Source: Virgifigura deserti (GTDB taxonomy: Bacteria; Pseudomonadota; Alphaproteobacteria; Dongiales; Dongiaceae). Taken from it: a stretch of 64,000 nucleotides of DNA. Below, in pieces: positions 36,565 to 46,235 of the stretch. Location of the stretch: positions 62,001 to 126,000 of the forward strand of contig QOZR01000009.1 in NCBI GenBank assembly GCA_003576685.1. Direction: 5' to 3'. Numbering within the stretch: position 1 is the first letter of the stretch; every line of letters starts with the position of its first letter. The translations under genes were made by a program, and so were the position numbers. A model generated the notes under the pieces. It was not told the origin of the DNA and did no database searches. It saw nothing but the letters and a program-made list of their open reading frames with translations.

Positions 36565-38115
36565 TCACTCCGCCGCCGCCCCGACATCGTCGGGCGACAG
36601 CGCGACCGGGAATCGCGAGCGACGCTCGAGATCGTCCAGGTCGAGGTGGTTGCGCATATATTGGCGGCCCGCGTCGCGGCGGGGCTGGAAATCCCAGGAG
36701 GTGTGCGCGCCCGCCATCAGCGACGCCGCGACCAGATGTCGCCGGCGCTGGCTCGCGATGACCTCCTGCCGCAAGCGATCGGTGTCCCAGCGTCGCGCCG
36801 CTTCCGCGCGGAAATTCTCGATGACGTCGCGATGTTCGGGATCACCGGCAAGATTGACCCGCTCCCGCGGATCGGCCGACAGGTCGAACAGCTGATCCGG
36901 ATCGGGGGCTGAGCAGACATATTTGAACCGCTCCCGGCGGATCATCAGCAGTGGCGCGATCGCGCCTTCCCCGAGATATTCGCCGAACACCTCGTCATGC
37001 CCGCCGTTGCCGGAGAGATGCGGCAGCAGGCTCCGGCCGTCGAGCGGCGCCGCATAATCGGGCGCCTTGCCGTCCCCGGCGATTTCCGCCAGCGTCGGCA
37101 GCAGATCGATCAATGAGACGGACTCGCCGACGCGCCTCGGCGCGAACTGGCGCGGCGCATGGACGATCAGCGGCACCCGTGCCGACCCTTCGAACCAGCT
37201 CATCTTGTACCAGAGCCCGCGCTCGCCCAGCATGTCGCCATGGTCGCCGGTGAAGACGATGATGGTGTCGTCGGCCATACCGGTCTGCCGGAGCGTCGCC
37301 AGCAGCATCCCGATCTGATCGTCGACATAGCTGATCGAGCCGTAATAGGCGCGCCGCGCCCGGCGGATCTGCGCCTCGGTCAGCGGGTAGCGATCCATGT
37401 CCGAGACATGGCGCAGCCGCCGCGAATGCGGGTCTTGATCCTCCGGCGCGATATCGACCGCCGGCAGGTCGATCTCCGCATCGTCATAGCGCTCCCAATA
37501 TTCGGGGAGGATCGCATAGGGGTCGTGCGGATGGGTGAAGGACACGACCATGCAGAACGGCCGTTCGTCGGTGCCGCGGGCGATGTCGAACAGATGCCGC
37601 TTGGCGGCGAACGCCACCTCGTCGTCGAAGTCGAGCTGGTTGGACCGGAAGCAGGGACCGGCCTGCACGACCGACAGCATGTTGTGATACCAGCTCGGCC
37701 GGGCTTCCGGCCGCTCCCAGTCCGGCGTCCAGCCGTAGTCGGCCGGATAGATGTCCGTAGTCAGCCGCTCCTCGAAGCCATGAAGCTGGTCGGGGCCACA
37801 GAAATGCATCTTGCCGGCGAGCGTCGTGCGATAGCCGGCGAGACGCAGATAATGCGCGAAGGTCGGCGCGTCGGCCGGAAAGTCCGCGGCATTGTCATAG
37901 GCACCGATCGCCGAGGGTAGGCGCCCCGCCATCATCGTGAAGCGCGACGGCGCGCAGAGCGGACTGTTGGAGTATGCCGAGTCGAAGACGACGCCGCCTT
38001 CGCCAAGTGCTGTCAGGTTGGGCGCCCGCACCACACCATGGCCATAGAGCGGAAGCGCCGACGCCGCCATCTGGTCGGCCATCAGGAAGAGAATATTGGG
38101 GCGTTTCCGGGTCAT
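36565..38115 (-). CDS. betC: choline-sulfatase
   Basis: Cleaves choline-O-sulfate to choline and sulfate in the cytoplasm, supplying carbon, sulfur or glycine-betaine precursor. The 516-residue protein has the sulfatase signature with C54 (SPLCAPSRFTMMAGRLPS), the residue converted to formylglycine, metal-binding NILFLMADQ and VFTGDHGDMLGERG, and the choline-sulfatase C-terminal motif WDFQPRRDAGRQYMRNHLDLDDLE. The ATG at 38115 is chosen over an open frame reaching 38250. Divergent from its LysR-type regulator. Confidence 0.94.
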   Translation of the reverse strand: MTRKRPNILFLMADQMAASALPLYGHGVVRAPNLTALGEGGVVFDSAYSNSPLCAPSRFTMMAGRLPSAIGAYDNAADFPADAPTFAHYLRLAGYRTTLAGKMHFCGPDQLHGFEERLTTDIYPADYGWTPDWERPEARPSWYHNMLSVVQAGPCFRSNQLDFDDEVAFAAKRHLFDIARGTDERPFCMVVSFTHPHDPYAILPEYWERYDDAEIDLPAVDIAPEDQDPHSRRLRHVSDMDRYPLTEAQIRRARRAYYGSISYVDDQIGMLLATLRQTGMADDTIIVFTGDHGDMLGERGLWYKMSWFEGSARVPLIVHAPRQFAPRRVGESVSLIDLLPTLAEIAGDGKAPDYAAPLDGRSLLPHLSGNGGHDEVFGEYLGEGAIAPLLMIRRERFKYVCSAPDPDQLFDLSADPRERVNLAGDPEHRDVIENFRAEAARRWDTDRLRQEVIASQRRRHLVAASLMAGAHTSWDFQPRRDAGRQYMRNHLDLDDLERRSRFPVALSPDDVGAAAE

Positions 38116-38199
38116 TGCGTCGTCTCCACCTCTGTAAAGGGCCGGCCCATTCATCTCATGAGAAGAATTGATGGCACGCCGAACCCAGATTCCACGCAG

Positions 38200-38226
38200 C
38201 GACTTTATTCTTTGTGTGATAAGTCG
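38200..38226. promoter_or_regulatory. dyad between betC and its LysR regulator
   Basis: CGACTT (38200-38205) and AAGTCG (38221-38226) form perfect 6-base arms around a 15-base AT-rich spacer. It is 41 bases from the regulator start and 85 from betC. The location and dyad fit a LysR-type activator site controlling both genes. Confidence 0.5.
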
Positions 38227-38266
38227 TAAACCTGCCGCAGGATCATGCAAGCCATAAAGGATAGTA

Positions 38267-39214
38267 ATGTCGTCAGCGCCGCGCGACCTGCCGCCGCTTC
38301 AAGGCCTCGTGGTGTTCGAGGCGGCGGCGCGGCATTTGAGTTTTACCCAGGCCGCGCGGGAACTCGGCACTACTCAGCCGGCCGTCAGCCATCAAGTGCG
38401 CCGTCTCGAGGCGCATCTGGGCGTGGCGCTCTTCCGGCGGCTTTATCGCGGCGTGGCGTTGACGCCCGAAGGCCGGCAACTGTTCGATGCCGTCGAGACG
38501 GGGCTCGGCACGATGACGGATGCGGTGTCTCGGATTCGCAGTCCAAAGCGCCATGCCCGGATCGACGTGGCCACCGATTTCGGGTTCGCCGCCTTCTGGC
38601 TGCTGCCGCGGCTGCCCTTGTTCCGCTCGCGACATCCGGCGATCGACGTCCGGATCATCACTTCGCAGCGCGAGTTCGACCTGCGGACCGATCCGGTCGA
38701 CGTCGCCATCGTCTTCGGCGCGGGCAAGCACCGTCACGGTACCGCCACGCACCTCTTCGCCGAAGAGGTCTATCCCGTCTGCAGTCCACGCCACCTCGAG
38801 AAGCAGCCGGCGATCCGAACGGCCCGGGACCTCGTCACGCGCCCCCTCCTCCATCTCGACAATGACAGCCGGATCTCGGGGGGCGGCGATCGCTGGTTCA
38901 ACTGGCGAAGCTGGCTGAGGGCGGCCGGGATCGACTCGGCGCCCAACGATCCGCTGCTGAGCTTCGACAATTATACGCTGTTGATCCAGGCCGCGATCGC
39001 CGGCCAGGGGATCGCGCTGGGCTGGGCGTCCCTAGTCGATCACCTGATCCGGAAGGGACAATTGGTACGGGCGCTTGATCTCTCCTTCACAACGCATCGC
39101 GGTTATTTCCTCCTGCTTCCAACGGGCCGGACGCCGACGCCGGACAGCCTGGCGTTCCACGATTGGGTCCTCTCCGAGCAGGCCGGCGCAACGACCGAGC
39201 CTGGAGAAATTTGA
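38267..39214 (+). CDS. LysR family regulator of choline-sulfate utilisation
   Basis: The 315-residue protein has a GcvA-type LysR HTH (LPPLQGLVVFEAAARHLSFTQAARELGTTQPAVSHQVRRLE, residues about 9-50) and a substrate-binding domain (about 95-300). Its divergent position next to betC, the usual arrangement for the choline-sulfate-utilisation regulator (TIGR03418), suggests it senses choline sulfate or choline and activates betC. The ATG follows AAAGGATAG. Confidence 0.88.
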   Translation: MSSAPRDLPPLQGLVVFEAAARHLSFTQAARELGTTQPAVSHQVRRLEAHLGVALFRRLYRGVALTPEGRQLFDAVETGLGTMTDAVSRIRSPKRHARIDVATDFGFAAFWLLPRLPLFRSRHPAIDVRIITSQREFDLRTDPVDVAIVFGAGKHRHGTATHLFAEEVYPVCSPRHLEKQPAIRTARDLVTRPLLHLDNDSRISGGGDRWFNWRSWLRAAGIDSAPNDPLLSFDNYTLLIQAAIAGQGIALGWASLVDHLIRKGQLVRALDLSFTTHRGYFLLLPTGRTPTPDSLAFHDWVLSEQAGATTEPGEI

Positions 39215-39344
39215 CTCTCCTTCTTGTGGGCCTTGCGACCGCTCCGAGATCGGGCATTCGCTTGTCGCCCCCAAACTCCCTGTGTATCGTGTGCCTCGGA
39301 GCCGCGGAGCAGACACCGCGGACGAACCGACTGGGAGGACAGCA

Positions 39345-40331
39345 ATGCTCGATTTCGCGGGCCGCCGAGCGCGCCGGTGGCGGATTCCGTTCGCCGCCGC
39401 CGCGATGATGATGACCGTCGCGACCGCTCCGGCGGCTCAGACCCTGGACCGCCTCGAGCTCATCGCGCCCGCCTCGCCCGGCGGCGGCTGGGACCAGACC
39501 GCGCGGTCGATGCAGGAAGCGATGCAGAGCGAGGGCATTATCGGCAGGGTCGAGGTCGAGAACATTCCCGGCGCCGGCGGCACCATCGGGCTGGCACAGT
39601 TCGTCGATAGCCGCGCGGGCCAGGGCGATGCGATGATGATCAGCGGCCTTGTGATGGTCGGTGCCATCCTGACGAACCAGGCTCCCGTCACACTCGAGCA
39701 GGTCACGCCCATCGCCCGGCTGACCGGCGAGTATGAAGTGATCGTGGTTCCGGCGGATTCACCTCACCAGTCGCTGCAGGATCTCATCGACGCCTTCAGG
39801 GAAGACCCCGGCTCGGTGTCCTGGGGCGGCGGCTCGGCCGGCGGCACCGATCACATTCTGGTCGGTCTGATCGCCCAGGAGGTCGGGGCCGATCCATCGA
39901 AGATCAACTACATCCCATTCTCCGGCGGCGGCGAAGCGCTCGCCGCGATTCTCGGCGGCCATGTCACGGCCGGGGTCAGCGGCCTCGGCGAATGGGTCGG
40001 GCAGATCCAGGCCGGAGAGCTTCGCGCGCTCGCCATCTCTTCGCCCGAGCGGCTGCCGGGTGTCGACATCCCGACGCTAATGGAAGGGGGCGTCGATCTC
40101 GACCTCGTCAACTGGCGTGGCGTCGTCGCGCCGCCCGAGCTCGACGAGGCGGAGCGTGAGGCGCTGCTCGGCGCCGCGGACACCATGGCCAAGAGCGAAA
40201 CCTGGCAGGGCATCCTCGAGAATCGGAATTGGATGGACGCCTATCTGCCGGGCGACGAGTTCGCTGCATTCCTCGAGGAGGAGCGGCAGCGCGTCGAGGG
40301 CGTCCTGCGCGACATCGGATTGGTCCAATAG
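39345..40331 (+). CDS. tripartite tricarboxylate transporter substrate-binding protein (TctC family)
   Basis: A 328-residue periplasmic protein with a signal peptide (IPFAAAAMMMTVATAPAAQ) and the TctC/Bug motifs LIAPASPGGGWDQTARSMQ, NIPGAGGTIGLAQFV and VSWGGGSAGGTDHI. It captures a carboxylate or related solute for the TctAB membrane pair encoded next. The ATG at 39345 follows GGGAGGAC. Location directly after the choline-sulfate regulator raises the possibility that the system imports a choline-sulfate-related compound; substrate is otherwise unknown. Confidence 0.9.
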   Translation: MLDFAGRRARRWRIPFAAAAMMMTVATAPAAQTLDRLELIAPASPGGGWDQTARSMQEAMQSEGIIGRVEVENIPGAGGTIGLAQFVDSRAGQGDAMMISGLVMVGAILTNQAPVTLEQVTPIARLTGEYEVIVVPADSPHQSLQDLIDAFREDPGSVSWGGGSAGGTDHILVGLIAQEVGADPSKINYIPFSGGGEALAAILGGHVTAGVSGLGEWVGQIQAGELRALAISSPERLPGVDIPTLMEGGVDLDLVNWRGVVAPPELDEAEREALLGAADTMAKSETWQGILENRNWMDAYLPGDEFAAFLEEERQRVEGVLRDIGLVQ

Positions 40332-40360
40332 CTCCAAACAAGTCACAGCAACGGCGGGTC

Positions 40361-40822
40361 GTGCCGGGCGAACTGCTCCTGGCGCTCGGCATCGTCGCCT
40401 TGGGCGTCTTCATCGCCGTGGAGACAGCGACCTTCCGGGTCGCGCCCCTCTACGCGAAAGTCGGGCCGCGGCTTTTTCCCGGCCTCGTCGCCACAGGCCT
40501 TATCCTAATCGGCGGCCTGTTGGCCTGGCAGGTGCTTCGCGGCGATGGGCGGGAGCCGTCCGTACAACCGCGGACGCCGCCGCAATGGGCCCCGCTTGGC
40601 CTCGTCAGCGTCGGCCTGCTGCTCCAGATGCTGCTGATCGAGTGGCTCGGCTTCGTCTTGGCTTCGAGCATACTGTTCTGGTTCGTCGCGGTCGGATTCG
40701 GCAGCCGTCGGTATCTTCGAGATGCGGCGATCGGCGTGATCCTGTCCGTCGTCGTCTTCCTCGGCTTCACCCGTGGCCTTAACCTCTCGCTGCCGGCCGG
40801 CATCCTTGAGGGGCTCCTCTAG
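40361..40822 (+). CDS. tripartite tricarboxylate transporter small membrane subunit (TctB)
   Basis: From the GTG at 40361 the product is 153 residues with four predicted membrane helices, the second preceded by the conserved FRVAPLYAKVGPRLFPGLVATGL. This is the TctB pattern. No ATG is available before the first helix. The stop is directly followed by the TctA start, so the two are translationally linked. Confidence 0.85.
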   Translation: MPGELLLALGIVALGVFIAVETATFRVAPLYAKVGPRLFPGLVATGLILIGGLLAWQVLRGDGREPSVQPRTPPQWAPLGLVSVGLLLQMLLIEWLGFVLASSILFWFVAVGFGSRRYLRDAAIGVILSVVVFLGFTRGLNLSLPAGILEGLL

Positions 40823-42322
40823 ATGGAGGCATTCGGCTCACTCCTCGATGGCTTCGCCCTGGCGCTCACGCCGCTCAATTTGTTCTGGGCACTCTTAGGC
40901 GTCACCCTCGGCACGGCCATCGGCATCCTGCCGGGGATCGGACCGGCGCTGACCGTCGCCCTGCTGCTGCCGGTGACGTTCCAACTCGATGCGACGAGCG
41001 CCTTCATCATGTTCGCCGGCATCTATTACGGCGCGATGTATGGCAGCTCGACGACATCGATCCTGCTCAACACACCGGGCGAGAGCGGCTCGATCATCAC
41101 CGCCATCGAAGGCAATCTGATGGCGCGCAAGGGACGGGGCGCGCCGGCACTCGCGACCGCCGCCATCGGTTCGTTCATCGCCGGCACCCTGGCCACGCTC
41201 GCACTGACCTTCCTTGCGCCGATCATCGTCGACCTGGCGCTCCGCTTCGGGCCGGCGGAATATTTCGCCCTCATGATTCTGGCCTTCACGACCGTCTCGG
41301 CCGTGCTCGGCGCGTCAATCCTGCGGGGCCTCGCCAGTCTGTTCCTGGGCCTCGCCCTCGGCCTTGTCGGAATCGACCTGCAGACCGGACAGGCCCGGTT
41401 CACCCTCGGCTTTCCGCAGCTGCTCGACGGCATCGACATCGTGATCGTCGCGGTCGGGCTGTTCGCCGTGGGGGAGGCCTTCTACATCATCTCGCGCCGG
41501 GACCTAGCGACGGAAGAGGTCGTGCCGATCAAGGGCTCGATCTGGATGACGGCCGCGGAATGGGCGCGATCCTGGAAACCCTGGCTGCGCGGCAGCGTCA
41601 TTGGTTTCCCGCTCGGCGCCATGCCGGCCGGCGGAACCGAGATCCCGACATTCCTGTCCTACCTCGTCGAGCGGCGCCTGAGCCGCCATCCCGAGGAGTT
41701 CGGCAAAGGCGCGATCGAGGGTGTCGCCGGACCGGAGGCGGCCAACAACTCCGCCGTCGCCGGCGTTCTCGTACCGCTGCTCACGCTCGGTCTGCCGACG
41801 TCGGCGACGGCGGCCATCCTGCTCGCCGCCTTCCAGCAATACGGCCTGCAGCCGGGTCCGATGCTCTTCCAGAACGAGGGCGAGCTCGTCTGGAGCCTGA
41901 TCGCCAGCCTTTATATCGGCAATCTGATGCTGCTGGTGCTGAACCTGCCGCTGGTGGGACTCTGGGTCCGCCTCCTGTCCATCCCGCGTCCTCTGCTCTA
42001 TGCCGGCATTCTGGTCTTCGCGACGCTCGGCACCTACAGCCTCAACGGCTCCGCTTTCGACCTGGTCCTGCTCTACATCATCGGCGTGGTCGGTTTTCTG
42101 ATGCGCCGCTTCGGCGTTCCAGTCGCACCCTGCATCATCGGCCTCATCCTCGGGCCGCTCGCCGAACAGCACTTCCGGCGGGCGCTCTCGATCAGCCAGG
42201 GCGACCCGACGGTGTTCTTCAGCTCCCCGCTCTCGGCGACCCTGCTGGCGATCGCCGCTCTGGCGCTGTTCGGACCGATGATCTTGCGGTGGCGGATGAA
42301 CCGCGCGGCGCAGAGTAGCTGA
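40823..42322 (+). CDS. tripartite tricarboxylate transporter large membrane subunit (TctA)
   Basis: A 499-residue inner-membrane protein with about twelve helices and the TctA signatures [47 protein letters not shown], and the repeated [35 protein letters not shown]. It forms the sodium- or proton-coupled channel with TctB. It completes the TctC-TctB-TctA operon. Confidence 0.95.
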   Translation: MEAFGSLLDGFALALTPLNLFWALLGVTLGTAIGILPGIGPALTVALLLPVTFQLDATSAFIMFAGIYYGAMYGSSTTSILLNTPGESGSIITAIEGNLMARKGRGAPALATAAIGSFIAGTLATLALTFLAPIIVDLALRFGPAEYFALMILAFTTVSAVLGASILRGLASLFLGLALGLVGIDLQTGQARFTLGFPQLLDGIDIVIVAVGLFAVGEAFYIISRRDLATEEVVPIKGSIWMTAAEWARSWKPWLRGSVIGFPLGAMPAGGTEIPTFLSYLVERRLSRHPEEFGKGAIEGVAGPEAANNSAVAGVLVPLLTLGLPTSATAAILLAAFQQYGLQPGPMLFQNEGELVWSLIASLYIGNLMLLVLNLPLVGLWVRLLSIPRPLLYAGILVFATLGTYSLNGSAFDLVLLYIIGVVGFLMRRFGVPVAPCIIGLILGPLAEQHFRRALSISQGDPTVFFSSPLSATLLAIAALALFGPMILRWRMNRAAQSS

Positions 42323-42368
42323 CGGCGCGCGTCAGCGGCCTCAGACAGCGAGAAGACCGATCCAAGAC

Positions 42369-42767
42369 CTATTTCAGGTTCAGTTGCCAAGAGACACCGT
42401 AACGGTCGCTCACCCATGCGAACCGGCGACTGAACCCATACTCATCCAACGGCATGAGCGTGGCTCCGCCCTCTGCTAGCACGGAGGAAAGCCGGCGAAT
42501 TTCCTCCTCGGCTTCGCAGTCGACGAAGAGGGAGAATGCTGGCGTGAAGGTGAAATCGTGTTTCACGGGGCTGTCGATACACATGACAGTCTGGCTTCCG
42601 ATGGAGAAGCTTGCTGTCATCACCGTTCCTTCGGCGCCGGCCTCGCCTGGGCCGTAGCGGACGATGTCGATGATCTCACCGCCCGGGAACAGAGAGACAT
42701 AGAAGTTCATCGCCTCTTCGGCGTTGCCTTGAAACATGAGAAAGGGTCGAATCTTCGTGCCCACCAT
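42369..42767 (-). CDS. VOC family protein (PhnB/3-demethylubiquinone methyltransferase-like fold)
   Basis: A 132-residue protein with the PF06983 pattern: IRPFLMFQGNAEEAMNFYVSLFPGGEI, SFSIGSQTVMCIDSP and C-terminal RRFAWVSDRYGVSWQLNL. Despite an old family name, these proteins are VOC-fold enzymes or binding proteins without proven methyltransferase activity. It lies downstream of another VOC gene on the same strand. Confidence 0.85.
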   Translation of the reverse strand: MVGTKIRPFLMFQGNAEEAMNFYVSLFPGGEIIDIVRYGPGEAGAEGTVMTASFSIGSQTVMCIDSPVKHDFTFTPAFSLFVDCEAEEEIRRLSSVLAEGGATLMPLDEYGFSRRFAWVSDRYGVSWQLNLK

Positions 42768-42848
42768 ACTCTCCTTGCCTTTCGTTTAGCGCAGCAACCA
42801 AGCTGGCCAGAGGTGAGCATATCCCGGAAGGGCCGACCACACCCGAAT

Positions 42849-43271
42849 TCAGGAAGGCAAAGCCTCCGGATGGTAGAGTGCGGCGAACTCGGCGCTCGGT
42901 GGAATCGGCGTGATGACATCGATCAGAACGCCGTTCGGATCGGCGGCGATAAAGTGCCGCTGGCCGAACGGCTCGTCGCGAAGCGCGAGCTGAACGGGAA
43001 CAGTGTCGCGCAGGCGCTCATATTCGGCGTCCACATCCTCGACCTCGAGGTTCAGGAGCAGCCCGCGGGCGGATGCCCGGAAATCCTCCGGAATGGTCGT
43101 GTGGCGAGAATCGAGGACCGCGAGATTCACGCCCGGTGCGGACTCCAGCGTCAGATGGACGTACCAATCGGCCGCAAACACGGCCCTGAAGCCGAAATGG
43201 GTTTCGTAGAACGCCTGTGTCGCCGCGACATTCTCGGTGCAGATCACGGGATAGTAGCTGGTCAGCTTCAT
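42849..43271 (-). CDS. VOC family (glyoxalase-fold) protein
   Basis: A 140-residue protein with two beta-alpha-beta-beta-beta modules: [27 protein letters not shown] at the start and [21 protein letters not shown] at the end. This is the glyoxalase/bleomycin-resistance fold; reaction unknown. It is divergent from a TetR regulator with a short palindrome between, so it is probably that regulator's target. Confidence 0.85.
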   Translation of the reverse strand: MKLTSYYPVICTENVAATQAFYETHFGFRAVFAADWYVHLTLESAPGVNLAVLDSRHTTIPEDFRASARGLLLNLEVEDVDAEYERLRDTVPVQLALRDEPFGQRHFIAADPNGVLIDVITPIPPSAEFAALYHPEALPS

Positions 43272-43337
43272 CGCCTGTCTCCTGATCCTCCTTACGACAG
43301 CGCTGGATCATAATCCTTACGCTTGGCGCACTATCAG

Positions 43338-43354
43338 ATACAATCTGTCTGTAT
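43338..43354. promoter_or_regulatory. short palindrome between VOC and TetR genes
   Basis: ATACA (43338-43342) and TGTAT (43350-43354) surround ATCTGTC. It lies 24 bases before the TetR start in a 106-base divergent region. Such sites are typical for TetR autoregulation and control of the divergent gene. Confidence 0.45.
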
Positions 43355-43377
43355 GCGATGAAAAACAGGCAGCTTGT

Positions 43378-43986
43378 ATGTCAACGTCGAGATCCAAAGC
43401 CGAAAGACATGCGCAGACCCGGGCGGCCCTCCTGCGAGAGGCCCGTCGCCTGTTCGCGGAACATGGCTTCGCCGACAGCTCGACCAACGAGGTGGTGGCG
43501 CGTGCGAAGGTGACACGCGGCGCGCTCTATTATCACTTCCCCGACAAGCGGGCGCTGTTCGAAGGCGTGTTCGAGGCGGTGGCTCAGGAGATCCTGGCGC
43601 GGATCGAGACGGCGACGGCCGCCTCCCCGTCACCGGCCGAAGCGTTGGTTCGCGGCTGCCGCGCCTTTCTCGATGCCGGCCTCGATCCTTCGGTCCGTCG
43701 GATCTATCTCCTCGACGCGCCGTCCGTGATCGGCTGGCGCCGGTGGCGGGAGATCGACGCCCGCTATGCGATGGGCTCGCTCCGCCTTGGAATCGAGGCG
43801 GCTCTCGAGACGCCTTCGACGCGGCGAGAGCTGGATGCGGAGACATTGACCTATCTGCTCTCGGGCGCGCTCAATGAAGCGGCCCTGTGGATCGCCGAGG
43901 CGCCTGACGCGGAAGATGTTCGCCGCCGGTGCGATGCCTCCATCGAGCAGTTGGTCCGCTCCGTCTTTGAAGAGGCAAAGGCTTAG
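43378..43986 (+). CDS. TetR/AcrR family regulator
   Basis: The 202-residue protein has an N-terminal HTH (RAALLREARRLFAEHGFADSSTNEVVARAKVTRGALYYHFPDKRALF, about residues 15-60) and a C-terminal domain with EALVRGCRAFLDAGLDPSVRRIYLLDAPSVIGWRRWREID, the TetR_C_22-like pattern found in many efflux and detoxification repressors. It probably represses itself and the divergent VOC gene. It converges with the ketopantoate reductase gene. Confidence 0.9.
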   Translation: MSTSRSKAERHAQTRAALLREARRLFAEHGFADSSTNEVVARAKVTRGALYYHFPDKRALFEGVFEAVAQEILARIETATAASPSPAEALVRGCRAFLDAGLDPSVRRIYLLDAPSVIGWRRWREIDARYAMGSLRLGIEAALETPSTRRELDAETLTYLLSGALNEAALWIAEAPDAEDVRRRCDASIEQLVRSVFEEAKA

Positions 43987-44006
43987 AGTGCCGAACAGAC
44001 CGCTCG

Positions 44007-44960
44007 TTATCGGGCCGGGGAGGCGTCCTCGGTCGCGGCGTTGCGGCTCTCATAGGCTTGCAGGTGGCAAACCGCCACGCGCAGCAGCGGGGTCGGGACG
44101 CCGAGCCGGGACGCGCGGCGAAGCAGATCGCCGAGGACATGCTCGCCCTCGACCGGTCCGCCGCGCTCGATGTCGCGCAGCATCGAGGCGGTGAAGGTCG
44201 AGCCGCGCGCCGTCAGAAGCTCTCGCGACTGGGTCAGGAATGTTGACCGCGGCGCGTAGCCGGCCGCGGCCGCGACGGTGGCGCACTCGTCCAGAAATTC
44301 CAGCATCAGCCGCTCGCCCTCTTCGGTCGCCATGATGGCACCGACGCTGGCCCGCATCAGGCAGGTCATGCCGGCGAGCGTCGCCAGCATCACGAACTTC
44401 TCCCACATCTCCTGGCCGATGGTATCGCTCGGCCGTGACCGGAAGTTGGCCTGGCCCATGATTTCGCCAAGCCTCTCGACGCGCTCCGTCCGTTGGCCGT
44501 CGAGTTCGCCGAAGACGAGATTGTGCGCCCGGTTCAGATGCAGGATCTCACCCGCGGGGGACAGGGTCGCTGCGATCTGGCAAAGGCCGCCCAGAACCCG
44601 GTCGGCGCCGAACCGCGCCTGCAGCGCATCCAGGTGGGCGAGCCCGTTGAGGAGCGGCAGGACGGCGCTGTCGGGGCCGACCGCCGGGGCCACCGCCGCC
44701 ATCGCGGCGGGCAGATCATAAGCCTTGCAACAGAGCAGAATGACATCGAAGCCGGCGTCGGTCGGCATCGGCGCGCCTGCTCGCAAGACCGCGACCTGCA
44801 GGACCGCGTTTCCGAACGCGCTCCGGATCGCCAGACCGTCGGCGTTCAGGAGGGCGGCGCGCGCTTCCCGCACCAGGAAGGTCACATCCGCACCGGACTC
44901 GGCAAGGCGGCCGCCGAAATAGCCGCCGACCGCGCCGGCGCCGAGAATCAAGAATCGCAT
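44007..44960 (-). CDS. 2-dehydropantoate 2-reductase family protein
   Basis: The 317-residue protein has the Rossmann motif RFLILGAGAVGGYFGGRLAESG, the NG substrate motif in LPLLNGLAHLDALQ, and catalytic Lys in EMWEKFVMLATLAGMTCL. This is the PanE/ApbA fold that reduces ketopantoate with NADPH for pantothenate synthesis. Several paralogues of unknown substrate occur in proteobacteria, so panE is not certain. ATG at 44960 follows GCGGAGG. Confidence 0.85.
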   Translation of the reverse strand: MRFLILGAGAVGGYFGGRLAESGADVTFLVREARAALLNADGLAIRSAFGNAVLQVAVLRAGAPMPTDAGFDVILLCCKAYDLPAAMAAVAPAVGPDSAVLPLLNGLAHLDALQARFGADRVLGGLCQIAATLSPAGEILHLNRAHNLVFGELDGQRTERVERLGEIMGQANFRSRPSDTIGQEMWEKFVMLATLAGMTCLMRASVGAIMATEEGERLMLEFLDECATVAAAAGYAPRSTFLTQSRELLTARGSTFTASMLRDIERGGPVEGEHVLGDLLRRASRLGVPTPLLRVAVCHLQAYESRNAATEDASPAR

Positions 44961-45108
44961 CGCCCGCCTCCGCATGTCGCCGCGACGCCGCCGGGCCGCA
45001 TGGCAGCGTCATCGTGCGGCTATCGTTAGCATGTGGCAGACGAAGATGGATAGGCTGGATGATTGCAGCGTCGTGCTGGACGTCATGCGCCCGCTATGAC
45101 GCTTCGGC

Positions 45109-45624
45109 TCAGATTTCGGTGCCGGGGTGCTCGTAGACCATCGGGCCTCGATGGTCGCGATCCTTCGGCGGCAGCGCCGGCTGCGGCAGGGCATAGAATT
45201 TCGGCTCGCGCGTATCGAGGCTCGGCTCGAAGGGCGCAATCATCCGAACGCCGTTCCCGTTGGTTTCGGCATCCTCGAGCGCAGACTGCAGCTGCTCAGC
45301 TGTTTCCTGGTCCCATGGCATCACATAGGAGCGCGGCCCGGCGATGCCGGCGATCTGAAGCCAGAGGTAGATTCCCTGCCCCTCCTCGATGCTGGCGCTC
45401 AGCACCGTCGCCTCGGGCACATTACGCTTAACCCACTCGAGATTGACCGGCTTCGGCTTGCTCAACAGGTCGGCGAGGCTGGCATAGCCGACAACGAGCA
45501 GCAGCGACGCCGTGACGACGGCGCTCCCCTTGACCCACAATTTGCGGGGCGCCCAGATGCTGATGCTGGCAAGCAATGAGGCCAGCAGAACAGTGGCGCC
45601 GAACAGGTAGATCAGGTTTTCCAT
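45109..45624 (-). CDS. membrane protein of unknown function, third gene of ExbB-like module
   Basis: The 171-residue protein has two N-terminal membrane helices (MENLIYLFGATVLLASLLAS and KGSAVVTASLLLVVGYASL) followed by a soluble domain with LEWVKRNVPEATVLSASIEEGQGIYLWLQ and a Pro-rich C-terminal tail (FYALPQPALPPKDRDHRGP). No family is recognised. Its ATG overlaps the stop of the preceding gene by one base (TGATG), and three genes form one tight operon. Confidence 0.72.
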   Translation of the reverse strand: MENLIYLFGATVLLASLLASISIWAPRKLWVKGSAVVTASLLLVVGYASLADLLSKPKPVNLEWVKRNVPEATVLSASIEEGQGIYLWLQIAGIAGPRSYVMPWDQETAEQLQSALEDAETNGNGVRMIAPFEPSLDTREPKFYALPQPALPPKDRDHRGPMVYEHPGTEI

Positions 45625-46235
45625 CAGCCGGCCCTCGCAGTCCGAAGCTCGCGGAATAGGCTGTGAACACTTCCCGGTACGAGTTGCCCCTTGTCGTCCA
45701 GACGGAACCGGAACGCGGTGAGTTCCTGGTTCTCACGCCTGAGCTCGACATTGGTGGTCAGAAGCTGTCTGGTCTCCGCCTTTGGCGCCTCCTTGACGCT
45801 GACGACGACCTTCACCGGCACCGGATAGCTGATGCTGACGCCACGGTACATATGGACATTGACCGTGTACTCGCCCGCCGGAACGCCGCGGCTGTAGGAC
45901 ATCTCGTAATTCAGGTCGGTGATATCGGAGACCTTGCCCAGGTCATCGCGCAACAGGTTGAATATCTGGCCGCCTTTGTTCGAATAGCCGACAGGCACGT
46001 CGCTGGGCGCCTGCACCCAAAGATCGACATCGGCATCGAGATTGTCGGGCCACTGGATCTCGACGACGACATTGCCCGGTGTCTTGCCGTCGCCTTGGGC
46101 CAGCTTCGCTTCCGGGTTTATGAACGGCAGCAGCAGGAGGACGATGGCGACGAAACCGGCCAGCGCCAACATGATGACGTCACGAAAGACTGTCCCGCCG
46201 TCATCATCGTTGTTGAAAAGGTCAAGACCGCCCAT
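45624..46235 (-). CDS. single-pass membrane protein with periplasmic beta domain, ExbB-like module
   Basis: A 203-residue protein with a short cytoplasmic start (MGGLDLFNNDDDGGTVFRDV), one membrane helix (VIMLALAGFVAIVLLLLPFI, residues about 20-40) and a periplasmic domain beginning VEIQWPDNLDADVDLWVQAP, then YSRGVPAGEYTVNVHMYRG. The topology is like ExbD/TolR/MotB, the partner of ExbB-type channels, but the periplasmic fold is not recognisably the ExbD one. It overlaps the channel gene by 14 bases. Confidence 0.75.
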   Translation of the reverse strand: MGGLDLFNNDDDGGTVFRDVIMLALAGFVAIVLLLLPFINPEAKLAQGDGKTPGNVVVEIQWPDNLDADVDLWVQAPSDVPVGYSNKGGQIFNLLRDDLGKVSDITDLNYEMSYSRGVPAGEYTVNVHMYRGVSISYPVPVKVVVSVKEAPKAETRQLLTTNVELRRENQELTAFRFRLDDKGQLVPGSVHSLFRELRTARAG

